From Epithemia pelagica (Eukaryota; Bacillariophyta; Bacillariophyceae; Surirellales; Surirellaceae): a stretch of DNA of 64,000 nucleotides. Of this stretch, positions 1-10,803 are shown piece by piece. Every line of letters starts with the position of its first letter. Positions within the stretch are counted from its first letter, which is position 1. Made by a program: the position numbers and the translations under genes. The stretch lies in assembly GCA_946965045.2 (NCBI GenBank), contig OX337230.1, positions 3,720,001 to 3,784,000 on the forward strand. The letters run 5' to 3'. Below the pieces are notes generated by a model. It was not told the DNA's origin. It saw only the letters and a program-made list of their open reading frames with translations, and ran no database searches.

Positions 1-94
1 CCTATCCTTCGGTTCGAACTAGATACCAACCGACATGCGCGCGCGGCCAAACTCCAATACCTAGTACGTGGTGTTGCCGCATCCTCCCTCGTGA

Positions 95-325
95 CGACCA
101 GCACAACCTGTCCCATCAACGCCGTGTTGCCGCCATTTTTGGAATCGGCACGGTTGTGGTCCTGGTGACACACGAGTCCCACTATTTGGGACCCAACCAT
201 CAGGATGGCCCTTTGTGCAAGACTTGGAAAAAGCGCCAAAACCCATCAAGGATGACTTGAACAATGGCAACAGCAACGACGAAGATGACGGAAACGCTCA
301 GGCAGCCTTTGTGACAGTTCCCTGA
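95..325 (+). pseudogene. C-terminal coding remnant, unknown family
   Basis: A frame without an ATG stays open for 76 codons between in-frame stops and ends at TGA 323-325. Its last third looks protein-like, with a proline/glycine-rich stretch followed by an acidic Asn/Asp/Glu tail (NNGNSNDEDD) and a hydrophobic end. There is no start codon and the frame upstream is closed, so it is probably the last exon or the debris of a gene extending to the left. I do not recognise the family. The alternative is a chance open frame. Confidence 0.3.
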
Positions 326-872
326 GTGATGATATCCGAAAATTTGCTGTTTACAACATTGTCATGGGATTATTCGAACTTGTTGTTGTTTGGGTAATTG
401 GAGTTGAAGTCTTCTCACCAGACTGGCCGCATCGATGTGGGCTCTTTCTGGCAGGTGTAGTACTTTCATTCCGTGTGCCAATGGTCTTCCTTCCAAGTGA
501 CTATTTTATGGTAGGATTTCGCTTGACCGACGGAACTGGCATCACACCGGTCTGAATGATCTTGTTTGCTTTCTACACAGCCTCCTGTTCCAAACGAGAG
601 GAAGAGACTTCCGACTGGGATGACGTTGAGTCACTGGTAGAAGAATCCTCAGGCTCCCTGCTCGCCCGACGAATTTTGTGCCGCAAGGCTTTTATCCCTT
701 TCTCTACTTTTTCCCCGTCTTGATTATCCTTGCTCGTCAAAAAGGTTGCTTCTTCAAGGTACCTTTCGAGCACAAACATTACCTTTTTGAGATGTTTTTC
801 TGCTTTGCGTTCTACTTCGTTTCCGTCTGCATCAATCTCGGTAAGGCCTGGTAGTACGTCATCAATGTCTGA

Positions 873-927
873 AGTATTTTCCATGATCGGCCGGAAACCA
901 TTGTTTTCACCGATCATGGAAAATACT
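873..927. repeat. 18-bp perfect inverted repeat
   Basis: The arm at 873-890 (AGTATTTTCCATGATCGG) is exactly complementary to 910-927, with a 19-nt loop between them. The arms lie in the decayed minus-strand ORF and give it the duplicated word MENTSD/MENTVD on opposite strands. Confidence 0.85.
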
Positions 928-1238
928 GTAGACCTTGAAGACGTTTTATCGGTTCCGCCGGCTGGTAGACATTGGGTCTTTCCTAGAATTTTTTTTCATC
1001 TCTCTTTCGCTTCTTGGAGGATGTAGATTCGTTGGTATTCGCACCCCTGCTATTTTTTGTCGCTTCGGTGTGGTTCAAACCAGAGGAAAATGAGTTGGTG
1101 AGGTACGTTCAGAGTCTTCTCCATGACTTCACCCAGGACATACCAAATATTCTTTTTCATTGCCCACAGCTTTTCTTTTTTATCCCGCAATTGGTCTCTT
1201 TTCTGCAACATTTGGTTTTATTTTGCCAACGCCAAAAC

Positions 1239-1330
1239 AATAACAGTGACGGGATAGGTGATGAATTAATTAAAGGTTTGATGGCCAGCAAACCTTTTTT
1301 CAATTGATCACTGATCCCGCCACTGTTGTC
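1239..1330. repeat. Long imperfect inverted repeat
   Basis: About 42-nt arms (1239-1280 and 1288-1330) pair imperfectly around GATGGCCAGC. Matched blocks include AACAGTG/CACTGTT, GGGAT/ATCCC and AAAGGTTTG/CAAACCTTT. Complementarity resumes further out (CCAACGCC at 1227-1234 against GGCGTTG at about 1343-1349), so the full stem may exceed 60 nt per arm. It could be a palindromic transposon footprint. Confidence 0.6.
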
Positions 1331-2822
1331 GTCGTCGCCGCTGGCGTTGAAAATCAGTCGGGCACGGTCATGGAATCTTCTGTGGTCGCCCAATTATGGT
1401 ATTGGTATCCTCTCCCTCCAGATTGATTTCCCCACCCGGCCAAATCTTTCTCCCACTTTCTTTCGTGACTTGAACTCTGACGGCAGAAAATCCACGAATT
1501 TTCTGGGAGCCTTGGGTATCTTGGCATCAATACCGAAATCACGTTTCTGTCGCTCGTTCAGTTGCTCCTTCCCAGCCATTCTTCTTTGCCCTCTGCTATT
1601 TTCTCTTCATCTCTCGTATCATCTGTGTCGCCAATAGTCCATGATATCGTGGGGTAGTTAGAGCGTCCGTGGCGTGACGGATTCTCCTTGGCAACGGCAT
1701 GTTCTTTCATCGCTTCCTCTGCCGAAGGCTCCTCCTCGTCATTAGACTCTTCTTCTTACGGTCATATATGTTTCCATCGTACAAAGAGGGCAAAAGTGGC
1801 TGAGCGCTCAGCCAACCACCGTCCAATACATTTCGCGTGCAAGGCGTGCAGCTCCAAGACACGAATGCGGTCCCCCGCTTTGTTGTTATCCAGACATAAT
1901 GAGCACATTGACAATTCCAAAGGTTGAGGCACCATCCATCATTGCGTGAACCACTGAAAATGAGGAAGAAAGAGCAACCACACGCACCCATTCAGGCTGC
2001 GAAAGAAATCCATAGTGCGGTTGACTGCTGTATGACCAAAGTACCAATCCTACCGTCCATCGATATTGGAATACCTCCGCTCTTCTAATACGACAAAGTG
2101 GTCGATTGCCACTGGAGCAAATCAAGTCGATATTGTTCTGTGTTTAAAGAGACATGCAAACATATGCGGTGGAACGAAAGTGTCACGTCGATTACCATGT
2201 CGCCTTTCCCCCCGTAACTCTTCATCTTCTTCCTCTCCATTTCGTCCTCATCCTCGTCCGCAATACCTCAAGGGAGTTCGATTCAGACATTCCTTCCAAA
2301 CGTCCTTCTTCCCTTCAGGAGCCTTTCGATCATCAAGGGGCCTTTAAGTCATCCTGGAAGGGTTCCAACGCTGTTCCCCCGTCTTGCACAGGAAGGCTTG
2401 TGTGTGTTCTCCATCCGGTACTATGTTCTTGTTGTCGTTGTTGTTCGGTTGTTCCTGCAGTATGTATCTTAAAACCTGGCCAGCACACATTACTCCCAAG
2501 CAGGGTCTACCCAGTCAGTCGCACTATTATGTACAGTCCTTTGTCAAGCCAACTTTTTTCCGACTGAGGCTTGCGGGACTCACTGTCCCCGCTGGGGGTA
2601 GGCCCCACACGCACGGCGGAAAGACCCCCCGCCTGAGTCGTGTTTCCGAGTCACGGGTCTGGACCGTTGGGCGAGAGAGAGAGGTGGATGGGTTGGTTTT
2701 GTCGTTTTGTCTCTTTTCACATTGCTTCTTGTTGTGGCGCATTGTTTCTTTCTCAACATATCGAGAGAGAGAGAGAGTTTCTCGCCTTTTGTGCTCAGAG
2801 ACGCTTGTTTTGTTTCTCGTTC

Positions 2823-2827
<5 letters not shown>

Positions 2828-2869
<42 letters not shown>
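2828..2869 (+). repeat. (AG)n microsatellite in 5' leader
   Basis: About 21 uninterrupted AG units sit 58 nt upstream of the ATG of the next gene. A shorter GA run lies at about 2764-2778. The position suggests the 5' UTR or core promoter of the CXIP4-like gene. Translated in frame it would give an artificial Glu/Arg run upstream of the true start. Confidence 0.9.
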
Positions 2870-2871
<2 letters not shown>

Positions 2872-2926
2872 CGTTATTTGTGGCACACAGACAGACACTA
2901 CAAACCAACCATTCCAAATCGTCACC

Positions 2927-4060
2927 ATGCCCGCCACGGCCGGTCGTGTGCGCATGCCGCATGACAATCGCTTGTCCGTGTCGGCCAGTTTGCAAACGAC
3001 GGGCATTTGGGCCACCACCATTGGTCACGATCCCTATGCGGGTGACGCCACAAATACTACTACAACCACCAAAACAACGGCCGAGCAAGAAGCGCAACAG
3101 GAACGAGCTCGGGAATTGGTCAAGCGTCAAAATGTCCAAGATGGTGTCGGTCGCGATGCCGAATCGAATGAATTTGCCCTCAAAGTCTATCACGGATTAA
3201 AGGGAACCAAGAAACGACGCCGGGGCGATCATGACCAGGCCGAGGTGAATGCCGTGGCCCAACACGAACGACAAGAACTGTTGAAATTGTTACAAGAAGA
3301 AACGAGTAGCAGTGAAGACGACGAAGAAGACAATGACGAAAAAGAACCACCAAGTCGACGAAAGGACCATCGTCGACAGCGGCATGAAACAGAGCGCCGT
3401 CGCAAGCGAAAATCCAAACATGGGAAACGAAAACGACGATCTTCCAGTGGGAGTAGTAGTAGTAGTTCGAGTGATGATGATGATTCTTCCTCCAGCAGTG
3501 ATGAGGATTCCGATTCCTCCTACGAACGACGACGACGTCGTCGTCGTCGTTACAAGAAGAGACGACGAGACCGACGACGACCACGAGATGACGACGACGA
3601 CAAGCGCAAACGACGACGTCGTTCCGAGGAGGAAGAACAAACGAATCGTAAACAGAGTCCACCACGTGAGGAGGACGAAGAGAGTACGACAAACGTGGCC
3701 GACGATGAGCAATCGATCCAGTCCAATCGTCGCACCAAAGAACGACGACGACGTCACCGGCACCGAGATCACAAGACGAGTCGTAAGCGGAGACGCAAGG
3801 ATCGCCGCAGCCGTCGTGACGACGACGACGATGACTCGGAGGATTCCAAAGGCGACAGTCGTCGCCGCCGTCGTCACCGAGACCACCAACGACGCTCCAA
3901 GGAGGAAACACACAAGAACAAGGGCAACGACAAGAAAAGAACGAAACCGATGGCTGACTTTTTGGAGGCATCCTCCTTTCAAGGTTCCAAACAGGGCTAC
4001 GTCTTTCAACAGGGATCCAAAGGGTTGGGCTACTATCGCGATCGAATGGGTGCCACGTAA
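2927..4060 (+). CDS. CXIP4-like basic Lys/Arg/Ser-rich nuclear protein
   Basis: A single-exon frame of 377 residues. I chose the ATG in GTCACCATGC because it restores the N-terminal block MPATAGRVRMP, then LQTTGIW and IGHDPYA. From memory this closely matches the start of plant CAX-interacting protein 4 (CXIP4) and its SREK1IP1-like relatives. Known relatives carry one CCHC zinc knuckle after this block; I see none here. The middle (about 95-335) alternates acidic Asp/Glu/Ser runs with long Arg/Lys runs, as in RS-type splicing-associated proteins. The C-terminus has a compact conserved-looking patch, GYVFQQGSKGLGYY. A nuclear, RNA-associated role is inference from composition and the N-terminal match. 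A frame open further upstream through the GA repeat is not coding. Confidence 0.7.
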   Translation: MPATAGRVRMPHDNRLSVSASLQTTGIWATTIGHDPYAGDATNTTTTTKTTAEQEAQQERARELVKRQNVQDGVGRDAESNEFALKVYHGLKGTKKRRRGDHDQAEVNAVAQHERQELLKLLQEETSSSEDDEEDNDEKEPPSRRKDHRRQRHETERRRKRKSKHGKRKRRSSSGSSSSSSSDDDDSSSSSDEDSDSSYERRRRRRRRYKKRRRDRRRPRDDDDDKRKRRRRSEEEEQTNRKQSPPREEDEESTTNVADDEQSIQSNRRTKERRRRHRHRDHKTSRKRRRKDRRSRRDDDDDDSEDSKGDSRRRRRHRDHQRRSKEETHKNKGNDKKRTKPMADFLEASSFQGSKQGYVFQQGSKGLGYYRDRMGAT

Positions 4061-4515
4061 TTCTGAAGGAGCAATCCAATTCCTTGGCTGGAAACACACG
4101 AGTGAGACTGTAGAGTTTTTCGTTGGCGCATCGTTGGGGGAGTTTGCTTTTATTCTGACAGTACAGTGAACCTTGTTGGATTGTACCCAGAAGCACGAGC
4201 TATAACGCAGTGATTCATATACAATTTCACAGAGATGAGGAAAACTAGGAAGGGGGGAATGTGAATGGTTCTTTACCAAAGGATGGCCCATGATTTGCTA
4301 TAGAGATACAGAGCCAAGTGTTGGATGGTGATGGGATGTGGGTGACTGGAATTGCGAGCCAGAGTTTGGCTGCAAGCATATACTCGAATCCATATTTGAA
4401 TGTTCCGTAGGAGAGGGATGTTCTCCTATGTTGACGGGTAGTAAGTTGACGGGAGAGAAGTTGATGCTTGAGGGTCGTGGTTGCTTTGGCGGCTAAAGCT
4501 ATATCTGCCATTGCT
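4061..4515. other. Convergent intergenic spacer
   Basis: This is the 3' flank shared by the CXIP4-like gene and the minus-strand GDNP gene. No reading frame, hairpin terminator or repeat stands out; the sequence is presumably the two 3' UTRs. Confidence 0.5.
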
Positions 4516-5266
4516 CTAAGCCGGAGCGACTTGCTTCAATGTCGCAATTCGGAACAGATCTCGGGTGGATAGAGAGCGTCGAGACTGCGACCTTTGAGGT
4601 GCAATCGAATTCCTTCGGACTCGACTGGTTGTTTCTACGGCGGTGTTGCTTGCTGCTGTGGGGCTTTTGGAAAAGAGCCGTGGTGCCGAAGAACGTCGTT
4701 CCATGACACCAGACTTGGTGGCCTTGATCAGTACCTTGCGGAAGGTATCAAATCGACCACTTTTCTTGAGGTTGGTTTCGCGGCTCTTTTGGATTGTTTC
4801 GGCAGCTATCGACTCGCGAAGAATGTCGCTCAAGGTATACCCGGAACGTAACAATCTGTCAGAAAGGACCATATGAAAAAGAGGTGTTTGTTAGTGGATG
4901 GTATCCAAAAGTGCCTAACGGTTTTCGGGTCGACGTGCGTTCCACTTACATTTTACTGCGGTCGCCCTTGGAGAGTCGAAGACTGGACTTGGATCGGGAA
5001 GGACTTTGTTTTCGGATGAATTCGACATTATCGACCCGTGCGGTAGAATGAGAAGTAGCTTTCCAGTCCATTGTGACGGGTGGTCCCGACGAGACACTTG
5101 GATTGTCACCCAAAATCATGGGAAAGGAATGAAGGACGACGGAACCCCATTGAAATCGCTTCAAGCCTCGGCGCTCGGTGCGGACGGTTTCTTTGCTGGT
5201 CAGGAGCTTTGGATCGTCAGCCGAACATTCGCTGCTGGTTTCATCTTGTTCCATTCGCTTTACCAT
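4516..5266 (-). CDS. GDNP-motif protein, diatom-type conserved hypothetical
   Basis: Two exons: 5266-4950 and 4855-4516, joined across a 94-nt intron with donor GTAAGT and acceptor GACAG. The join is in phase and gives 218 residues. Exon 1 carries SFPMILGDNPSVSSG, then a Pro/Thr/Met-Asp-Trp tail, a signature I associate with a large family of short diatom proteins of unknown function. Exon 2 opens with a helix (LLRSGYTLSDILRES) ending in basic residues, typical of the C-terminal half of that family, then a basic Ser/Arg tail. There is no signal peptide or membrane segment. The start is the first ATG of the open exon. Function is unknown; I am confident in the gene model and less so in the lineage assignment. 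Confidence 0.75.
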
Positions 5267-7259
5267 CTTGAGAGAGTTTATGTTGTCGGGTTTGTGGTGT
5301 GCTATTTTTTATGTCAAGAGGGAAATAGGGTCAACTGGAGGATGACTAATTTGTGATCAAATCATACGAGTTCGGTTTGTGCGGCTCGAGAGTTCCGGCA
5401 GCGTAGATAAGGAACGAACAGTTATGTACAATTTGAGGACGCTGTCTTCCCACTGTTTTGTGTGATCTTGGGCGTGCGGCAGACGCTGCGTCGATGAGCG
5501 AAACTCCATTTATTTCTGGCATGCGTATGGAATTCACTACGAGCTCGTACACAATCACCATGTAATATTATAGCTCTATCGTCTTTCTCATTTCGTAGGT
5601 AGAATGAGTAATGCGAGATGAGAGAAAGCCGTTGACAAAATCTAGTCGGAGGTTAGAATAAAGAATGGAGATCGTTTTTATTGTGCTTCACCAATAGGCT
5701 TGTAAGTGACACGCATCAAACTTTCTAAACACTCCGTATTTAAGAGAGTCACTCTATAGTGTGAATTCCCTACTGACATTAGATCTCATTCTCGTAAACT
5801 TTTGTCCATCTTGTTGTCTATCAGCTCGTGATAATCCGCTAACTTTCGTGGTTTGGGAGAGTGCTACGAATGATGAGAACTGTACCCCCAATTAGTACTG
5901 CGTTGAAAGTCCACCCCTCTTGGTGGTTCCATCATCATGCCTTATATATCGAGAGAGAAGAGCAGGGGGAGGTCCCCCATACCCAATATTTCATCCTCGT
6001 TAAAAGGTCGGTTCTCTTTTCAATGCCCCCTTTTCCCCTATCACAACCACAAGGATAATGCACAGATATCCCCCACGCCCTGCCAGATTTATAAGAGCTA
6101 TTCAAATATCTCTCTATGCGAGTGTATTGGTGTATTCGGGGAAATCGTATAGCGCTCTGGCGACGATCGGAAAAATCGGAAACACACAATGGGAGACGCT
6201 CAGTCTCAGTTACTTCCATCGGGCGAACAGCTACTGCTGCTGCTTCTCTTTTGGTCAGTCTTACTGTCCATCTTCGATCAAAGAAGGATATCATCGCGAG
6301 TCGCTTAAGTACCTTATATAGGAGAGTACCTCCATCGTCCTCTCAATCCATCAGGACGTGGTACCCTCTAACTTTTTTGTTTTGAATTAGTTGTTATAGA
6401 GGCCAGCGTTTGAAAAATACACATTTCCGAGGCACGAAACTTGATTTACTCTCGACCACGCATAAGACGCAAGGTGGAAATATGTCACACGGTTTGGTCG
6501 ACACAAGAATGTTTTCTCTGCTTCTCGTTCATGGCAAAAGTAAGTGGGTGCTCCTGGCACTTACTTTGCTTTCGACAAAATGCAATGAACCATAACAGAA
6601 TTAGAACGCTCTCCTATTTGTTCCTATCGTGTGTCTGCTGCAGTATCCGTTGGAGTATGTTGGCCATTGTTAGCAGGACGACAATCAACCTACAACTACT
6701 AGGAGTACCAGTCTGACTTTTGCATGGCTAGCCAACGGCTGCTATCGGTAGCCCCGTGAGAGAAAAAGACGATCCAAACGCGACCTCCAACGCACATAGG
6801 TAGCTTTTCTGTTGCATGACCTCAGCGCGTCCAACGTCAACAACCCTCAAGTTGCGCAACCCGTTGAACAATTAAGACTGATTCCATCGTCACCAGGGAT
6901 ATTTGAAAAATCCACTTTTCGAGAAATCAAGCTTGAAAGTTTTGTGCGGTACGCGCGCTATATACCCCTATTGTCATTCACGTGCGCGACTGCAGTACCG
7001 TTTTTACGTACCTCTTAGCACATCTCACATTAGGGTTTTGAATACTAAAATTTTGCCGGCCATACTTTAGTCCAATATTTCAAAGTGTATATCTTAATTT
7101 GGCGAGGCATATATTGAACCAATCGAAAGAGCATTCAAAGACGAGTTGATCTATGTAACGAACTCAAATTGGAACCCCTCTGAAATATCCCAGCCCACAA
7201 TGGAAACAGTCTTAATTATTTGATTGGTCGCCATCCACAACAGCATCGCGTCCACGACC
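5267..7259. other. 2-kb intergenic region without a supported gene
   Basis: Divergent spacer between the GDNP gene and the kinase gene. Only short unpatterned frames occur, and none has a signal peptide, motif or codon bias that persuades me. AT-rich stretches (5560-5850 and 7020-7200) may be promoter DNA of the two flanking genes. No tRNA-like cloverleaf, LTR or tandem repeat was noticed. Confidence 0.5.
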
Positions 7260-9068
7260 ATGGCGGCGACAACGAGACTTCGGCAACCGCTGCAATTGGC
7301 CGTGGCGTCCGCATCGGTCGCCGTGGTCGTTCTTTATCGAGTGATTTTGTGGAGAGCACGAACCCGAGCCAAAAAGACGGTCGATCGAATGGAGGAAATT
7401 CTGCAAGACGGAGGACCCTTGGTACGTAGTATGTATCGACGCAAGAATGCGATTCCACCTCGACGTATTTGGTAGGAAGCTGACCTTGTTGCATTGATCC
7501 GTGTCTCATGTTCGATTTTGGTTCTTCCTTGGTGTTGTCGGACGTCTCAGATTGACATTCATGATGCATCGGTTCGAAACCGCATTTTGGGACGAGCGAT
7601 TCGCCGTGCCTCGAATTGGATGACGCTTGCCAACACACGAAAAGCACAGCCCATGATTGGTCAGGTAGGCGGAGCTTCGGTTCACAAGAAACCGTTGCTG
7701 ACCTTATCTCCCGACTATGTGCTCAAACCGGTCTTGACGGATCACCGTGGCATCCGAGAGATTGCCTTTTACGAGGCCATGATGGAAGCTGTCAATATTG
7801 CCAACAATCATCATCGACAACATAGTCGTCAACAAGCATATGCAAACTTTTTGAGAGGAGCCACGGTATCTCATCGAAACAACACAACAACTCTGTTTTT
7901 TCGGGTACGAGAAATGCTGGACATTTTGGCCTTGGCCTTTGCCATGGTACTCAAAGACGACTATGTGGTGGCTTCGGAATTAGCCGTCGAGGCTTCCTGG
8001 CGAACGATCAAACGCGAGGTGGAACTCTTGCGCACTCTGAGCAAGTTTACTCCCCCCTATTATGGGATCGTCGGACTCCCGAGTCCGTCGATCGAACAGC
8101 CGTTTGGCGTCACACCGGACACGCATTTGTTGCTGCATGACTTGACGTGCAACTTTTCGCAACCAGTCGTCATGGACTTGAAAATGGGCACCCAATCTTT
8201 TGAACCCGATGCGCCACTGGAAAAACAAACCAAGGAGGCGAGCAAGTATGCCCAACAAGAAACCTTTGGCTTTCGCATTGTGGGCATGCGCATCTATCAA
8301 CCCGATCATGCACAAGCCGATGAATCGGGGTATCGGTTCTTTGGCAAGCATTATGGTCGAAGCTTGGAATCACGGGAACAAGTCAAGGAAGCGCTCCGAA
8401 TTTACTTTGGAGCCGGAATTGACTCGACGGAATCTTGCTTCGACGAAACACTAGCTGGTTCCAAGGAGTCTGACACCACCAATGGCAGTTCCCAGGAAAG
8501 GCTCAATGGCACATATCCGAACGGCACAACGAATGGACAGCACCACAAGTTCACACAGTCGTCCGACCCCGTCAATGGCACACGACCACGAACGTACCAA
8601 AAGAAGAATAGCATGGGAGTCCGATTGCGGGCCAAATCGGTATCCAACATGTTGGTTCAATTGCGACTGATTCGTCGTTGGTTTGAGGATCACAACAAGG
8701 GACTCTTGTTTTGTGCCAGTTCCTTGTTGTGGATTTACGAAGGACAATTGTCCTGTCAAGCGCCGGATGTCACGACCCTCAAAATGATTGATTTTGGCCG
8801 GGTGCGCCGCAGTCATTCTCCGGCGGCTAATACTGCCTTGTCATCTGCTGGCTCTCGTTCCAACAATCCTCATTCTCATCATTCGCACAAGCACTTGTCC
8901 CCTTCACAAGTGGGGGACCCTGGATACTTGCAGGGACTCCAAACGCTGCAAGAGTTGCTGATTGAACTCATTCAAGAAGTCCGAGCCGAAGAAGAAGCAG
9001 AAGAGGGACTCGAAAGCATGGATTTGGACTCGTCGAGACATTCGACATTTGACATGAAGACCAGATAG
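7260..9068 (+). CDS. Inositol polyphosphate kinase (IPK/IP6K family)
   Basis: Two exons, 7260-7421 and 7551-9068. The 129-nt intron has donor GTACGT and acceptor CTCAG, phase 0, and the product is 559 residues. The catalytic core shows the family signature PxxxDxKxG as PVVMDLKMG (about 258-266), then GFRIVGMRIY (about 293), SSLLWIYEG (about 443, the SSLL motif) and MIDFGRV (about 465, metal-binding Asp). QVGG and VLKPV upstream form the ATP-binding N-lobe. These enzymes phosphorylate inositol phosphates; whether it makes IP4/IP5 or pyrophosphates cannot be decided here. Exon 1 encodes a hydrophobic stretch (LAVASASVAVVVLYRVILW) followed by basic residues, suggesting a membrane anchor, which is unusual for the family. 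Two Ser/Thr/Asn-rich insertions (about 325-405 and 470-490) extend it. ATG 7260 (ACCATGG) was preferred to an in-frame ATG-like start at 7224. Confidence 0.88.
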
Positions 9069-9597
9069 TACCAACAGCAATGTGTGCGACGGATTCCATT
9101 CACTCGGTTTGTGGAGGTAGGAGTGGTGGTACTCTCTGTGGATACTGCCTTGGAGCCGTTTGGGAACTCTTCCCGAATGGCGCGTCCTGGAATGTCCTGT
9201 TGCATCGACGAAGACCATTGCGCGCACCCAGTCCCAGACCTTGACTCACGCGAGTCTATACAAGCTGTCGTCATTCGTCATTGCCATGGATGAACCATGG
9301 GACAAAAAGACGCTCTCTCAGTTGACGCCACTGGGGCACTTGTGTGTAATCTCCTGCTATGCTATTGTATGTGTAAACTCTCAAGTTGTGGTAGTAACGA
9401 GTTTTGTTCCTGGTCTAGCGTCATGTTATTGGTCCAGTCATGACTTTCATTTCTCAACGAAACGTTATGAGATGATGGTCTAGAAAGTTAATACTTGGCA
9501 AAAGATGTCAAGTCACTGCTTTTCTAGACTCCATAACCACAACTACTTACAGAGTAAAACAACCTAGGTAGTATACTTTCCCCTCCATGCCATGCGT
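9069..9597. other. Convergent intergenic spacer
   Basis: 3' flanks of the kinase and MAGE genes. No supported coding, repeat or RNA feature was seen in these 529 bases. Confidence 0.5.
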
Positions 9598-10803
9598 CTA
9601 CATTTCTTCGTCTTCGGGTTCCTCCTGTGCCTCGTCCTCAATGCCTTCGTACATGCTGGGATCGGGTTCTTCATCCATCATTTCGGCACAAAAATGAATG
9701 ACTTGTTTGCGTCCCACTTCCAAGGCGGCCCGTGGTCCCATGGAATAAAACCACGTATGAGCGTCCACCGCCTCGCCGCCGTGATTGGCCTGAAACAGGG
9801 CCACCAATTGTTCATTGTCCTTGGCCAGCCAGAGATAGTCCATGTGGACAAACTTTTGCAGCAATTGGTCCACATTGGGCGATTCCCCGGCGGCCAGTCC
9901 CGTGGCAAAACTCATGGCACTCGCAGTGCCGCCACTACTACTGCTTTTTCCCGACGTTCGATCGGGCGGTTGTCCACTGATATTGTCATCCACCTTGTGC
10001 AAGAGGGCGTACAAGTCTGTTTCAGCCAACCACCGTGTTCCATCGGACCGCGGTTCGCCCTGACAAAAAATGAGGCCCAGAACAATCATGAGCAAGCCTT
10101 TTTCCATGACACCTTGGGGTGAGACGGCATGCATTTCGCGACTGTGGGTGCCTTCCGGATCTAATAGCGCCACATTCAAGAGATAATAGCGATCCTTGTA
10201 CCGTTTGGGACAGTCCTTGATATCTTGCAGATAGGCGGGCATGGCCACGAGCTTGAATCCAAAAATATCGTCGAGGCGATCCTTGACTTCACTGAAAATG
10301 GCCGAGGAAAAGCGCGTCCCTTGCAGTCCAGCTTCAGTCAGGATTTTGGAACGATCAATCGGTTCACGAGCAAGGCCTTTAAACAAGACCAGTTGCAGGA
10401 CATCGCTAATGGACTTTTCTCGGGCATCGTGTCCCAATCGATTCAAATTGTTGCGATCGCCGGCTCGAACAGGCGCAATTTCTTGGGACAATTCCGGAAC
10501 TTGCGAGGAAAACATCATTTCCTGGTCTTGCGAATCGGCGCCACCATTGTTGTCATCGTCTTCTTCTTCCAATTCTTCGACTGTAACGCCTTCGTCTTCT
10601 TCGTCTTCAATGGCACTTTGTCGTCTGCGACCTTGACGGCTACTGCTGGACCGACTACGACGACGACGGGTCGTCGGAGGAGGGGATGCGTCTTCTTCGT
10701 CTTCTTCTTCCAGGTCTGCTTCTTCTGCTTCCTGCTGTGAGAAGGTAACTTCCTCCTCTTCCTCTTCGATTACTTGACGAGAACGACGTTTGGCTCGAGG
10801 CAT
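9598..10803 (-). CDS. MAGE-family protein, SMC5/6 subunit Nse3-like
   Basis: A single exon of 401 residues. The N-terminal 130 residues are low complexity with acidic Glu/Asp runs and an Arg/Ser block (RRRRSRSSSSRQGRRR). The MAGE homology domain spans about 135-380. It includes GLLMIVLGLIFCQG, which matches the classic MAGE stretch, and the winged-helix C-terminal signature WFYSMGPRAALE followed by VGRKQVIHFC. Single MAGE genes of protists are orthologues of Nse3, the kleisin-binding partner of Nse1 in the SMC5/6 complex that handles replication and recombination intermediates; that role is inferred from the family. The ATG at 10803 is the first in frame. The acidic tail (EEPEDEEM) is odd but fits nuclear localisation. 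Confidence 0.85.
   Translation of the reverse strand: MPRAKRRSRQVIEEEEEEVTFSQQEAEEADLEEEDEEDASPPPTTRRRRSRSSSSRQGRRRQSAIEDEEDEGVTVEELEEEDDDNNGGADSQDQEMMFSSQVPELSQEIAPVRAGDRNNLNRLGHDAREKSISDVLQLVLFKGLAREPIDRSKILTEAGLQGTRFSSAIFSEVKDRLDDIFGFKLVAMPAYLQDIKDCPKRYKDRYYLLNVALLDPEGTHSREMHAVSPQGVMEKGLLMIVLGLIFCQGEPRSDGTRWLAETDLYALLHKVDDNISGQPPDRTSGKSSSSGGTASAMSFATGLAAGESPNVDQLLQKFVHMDYLWLAKDNEQLVALFQANHGGEAVDAHTWFYSMGPRAALEVGRKQVIHFCAEMMDEEPDPSMYEGIEDEAQEEPEDEEM

Larger units (their letters stand above)
573..2275 (-). pseudogene. Decayed minus-strand coding debris
   Basis: Several short minus-strand frames have biased, protein-like composition but are broken by stops and frame changes. 917-573 gives 114 residues that are acidic, then Lys/Arg-rich, then Ser-rich. 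1579-1394 is Lys/Arg-rich. About 2265-2091 is an acidic stretch followed by a hydrophobic segment. They do not join into one frame with obvious GT-AG introns, and two long palindromes interrupt them. I infer the remains of one or more genes or transposon ORFs; no family is recognisable. Confidence 0.2.

Noticed and set aside
2384-2926. N-terminal extension of the CXIP4-like gene through an Arg/Glu run
   Set aside because: The run is the GA microsatellite in frame, and the conserved MPATAGRVRMP start lies downstream at a good ATG context.
3180-4291. Long minus-strand frames opposite the CXIP4-like gene
   Set aside because: They are shadows of the Arg/Lys/Asp/Ser codon runs on the plus strand, Val/Ser/Thr-rich without motifs.
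7422-7480. Alternative donor near 7471 for the kinase intron
   Set aside because: Joining there to the acceptor at 7550 creates an immediate stop; the GTACGT donor at 7422 keeps phase.
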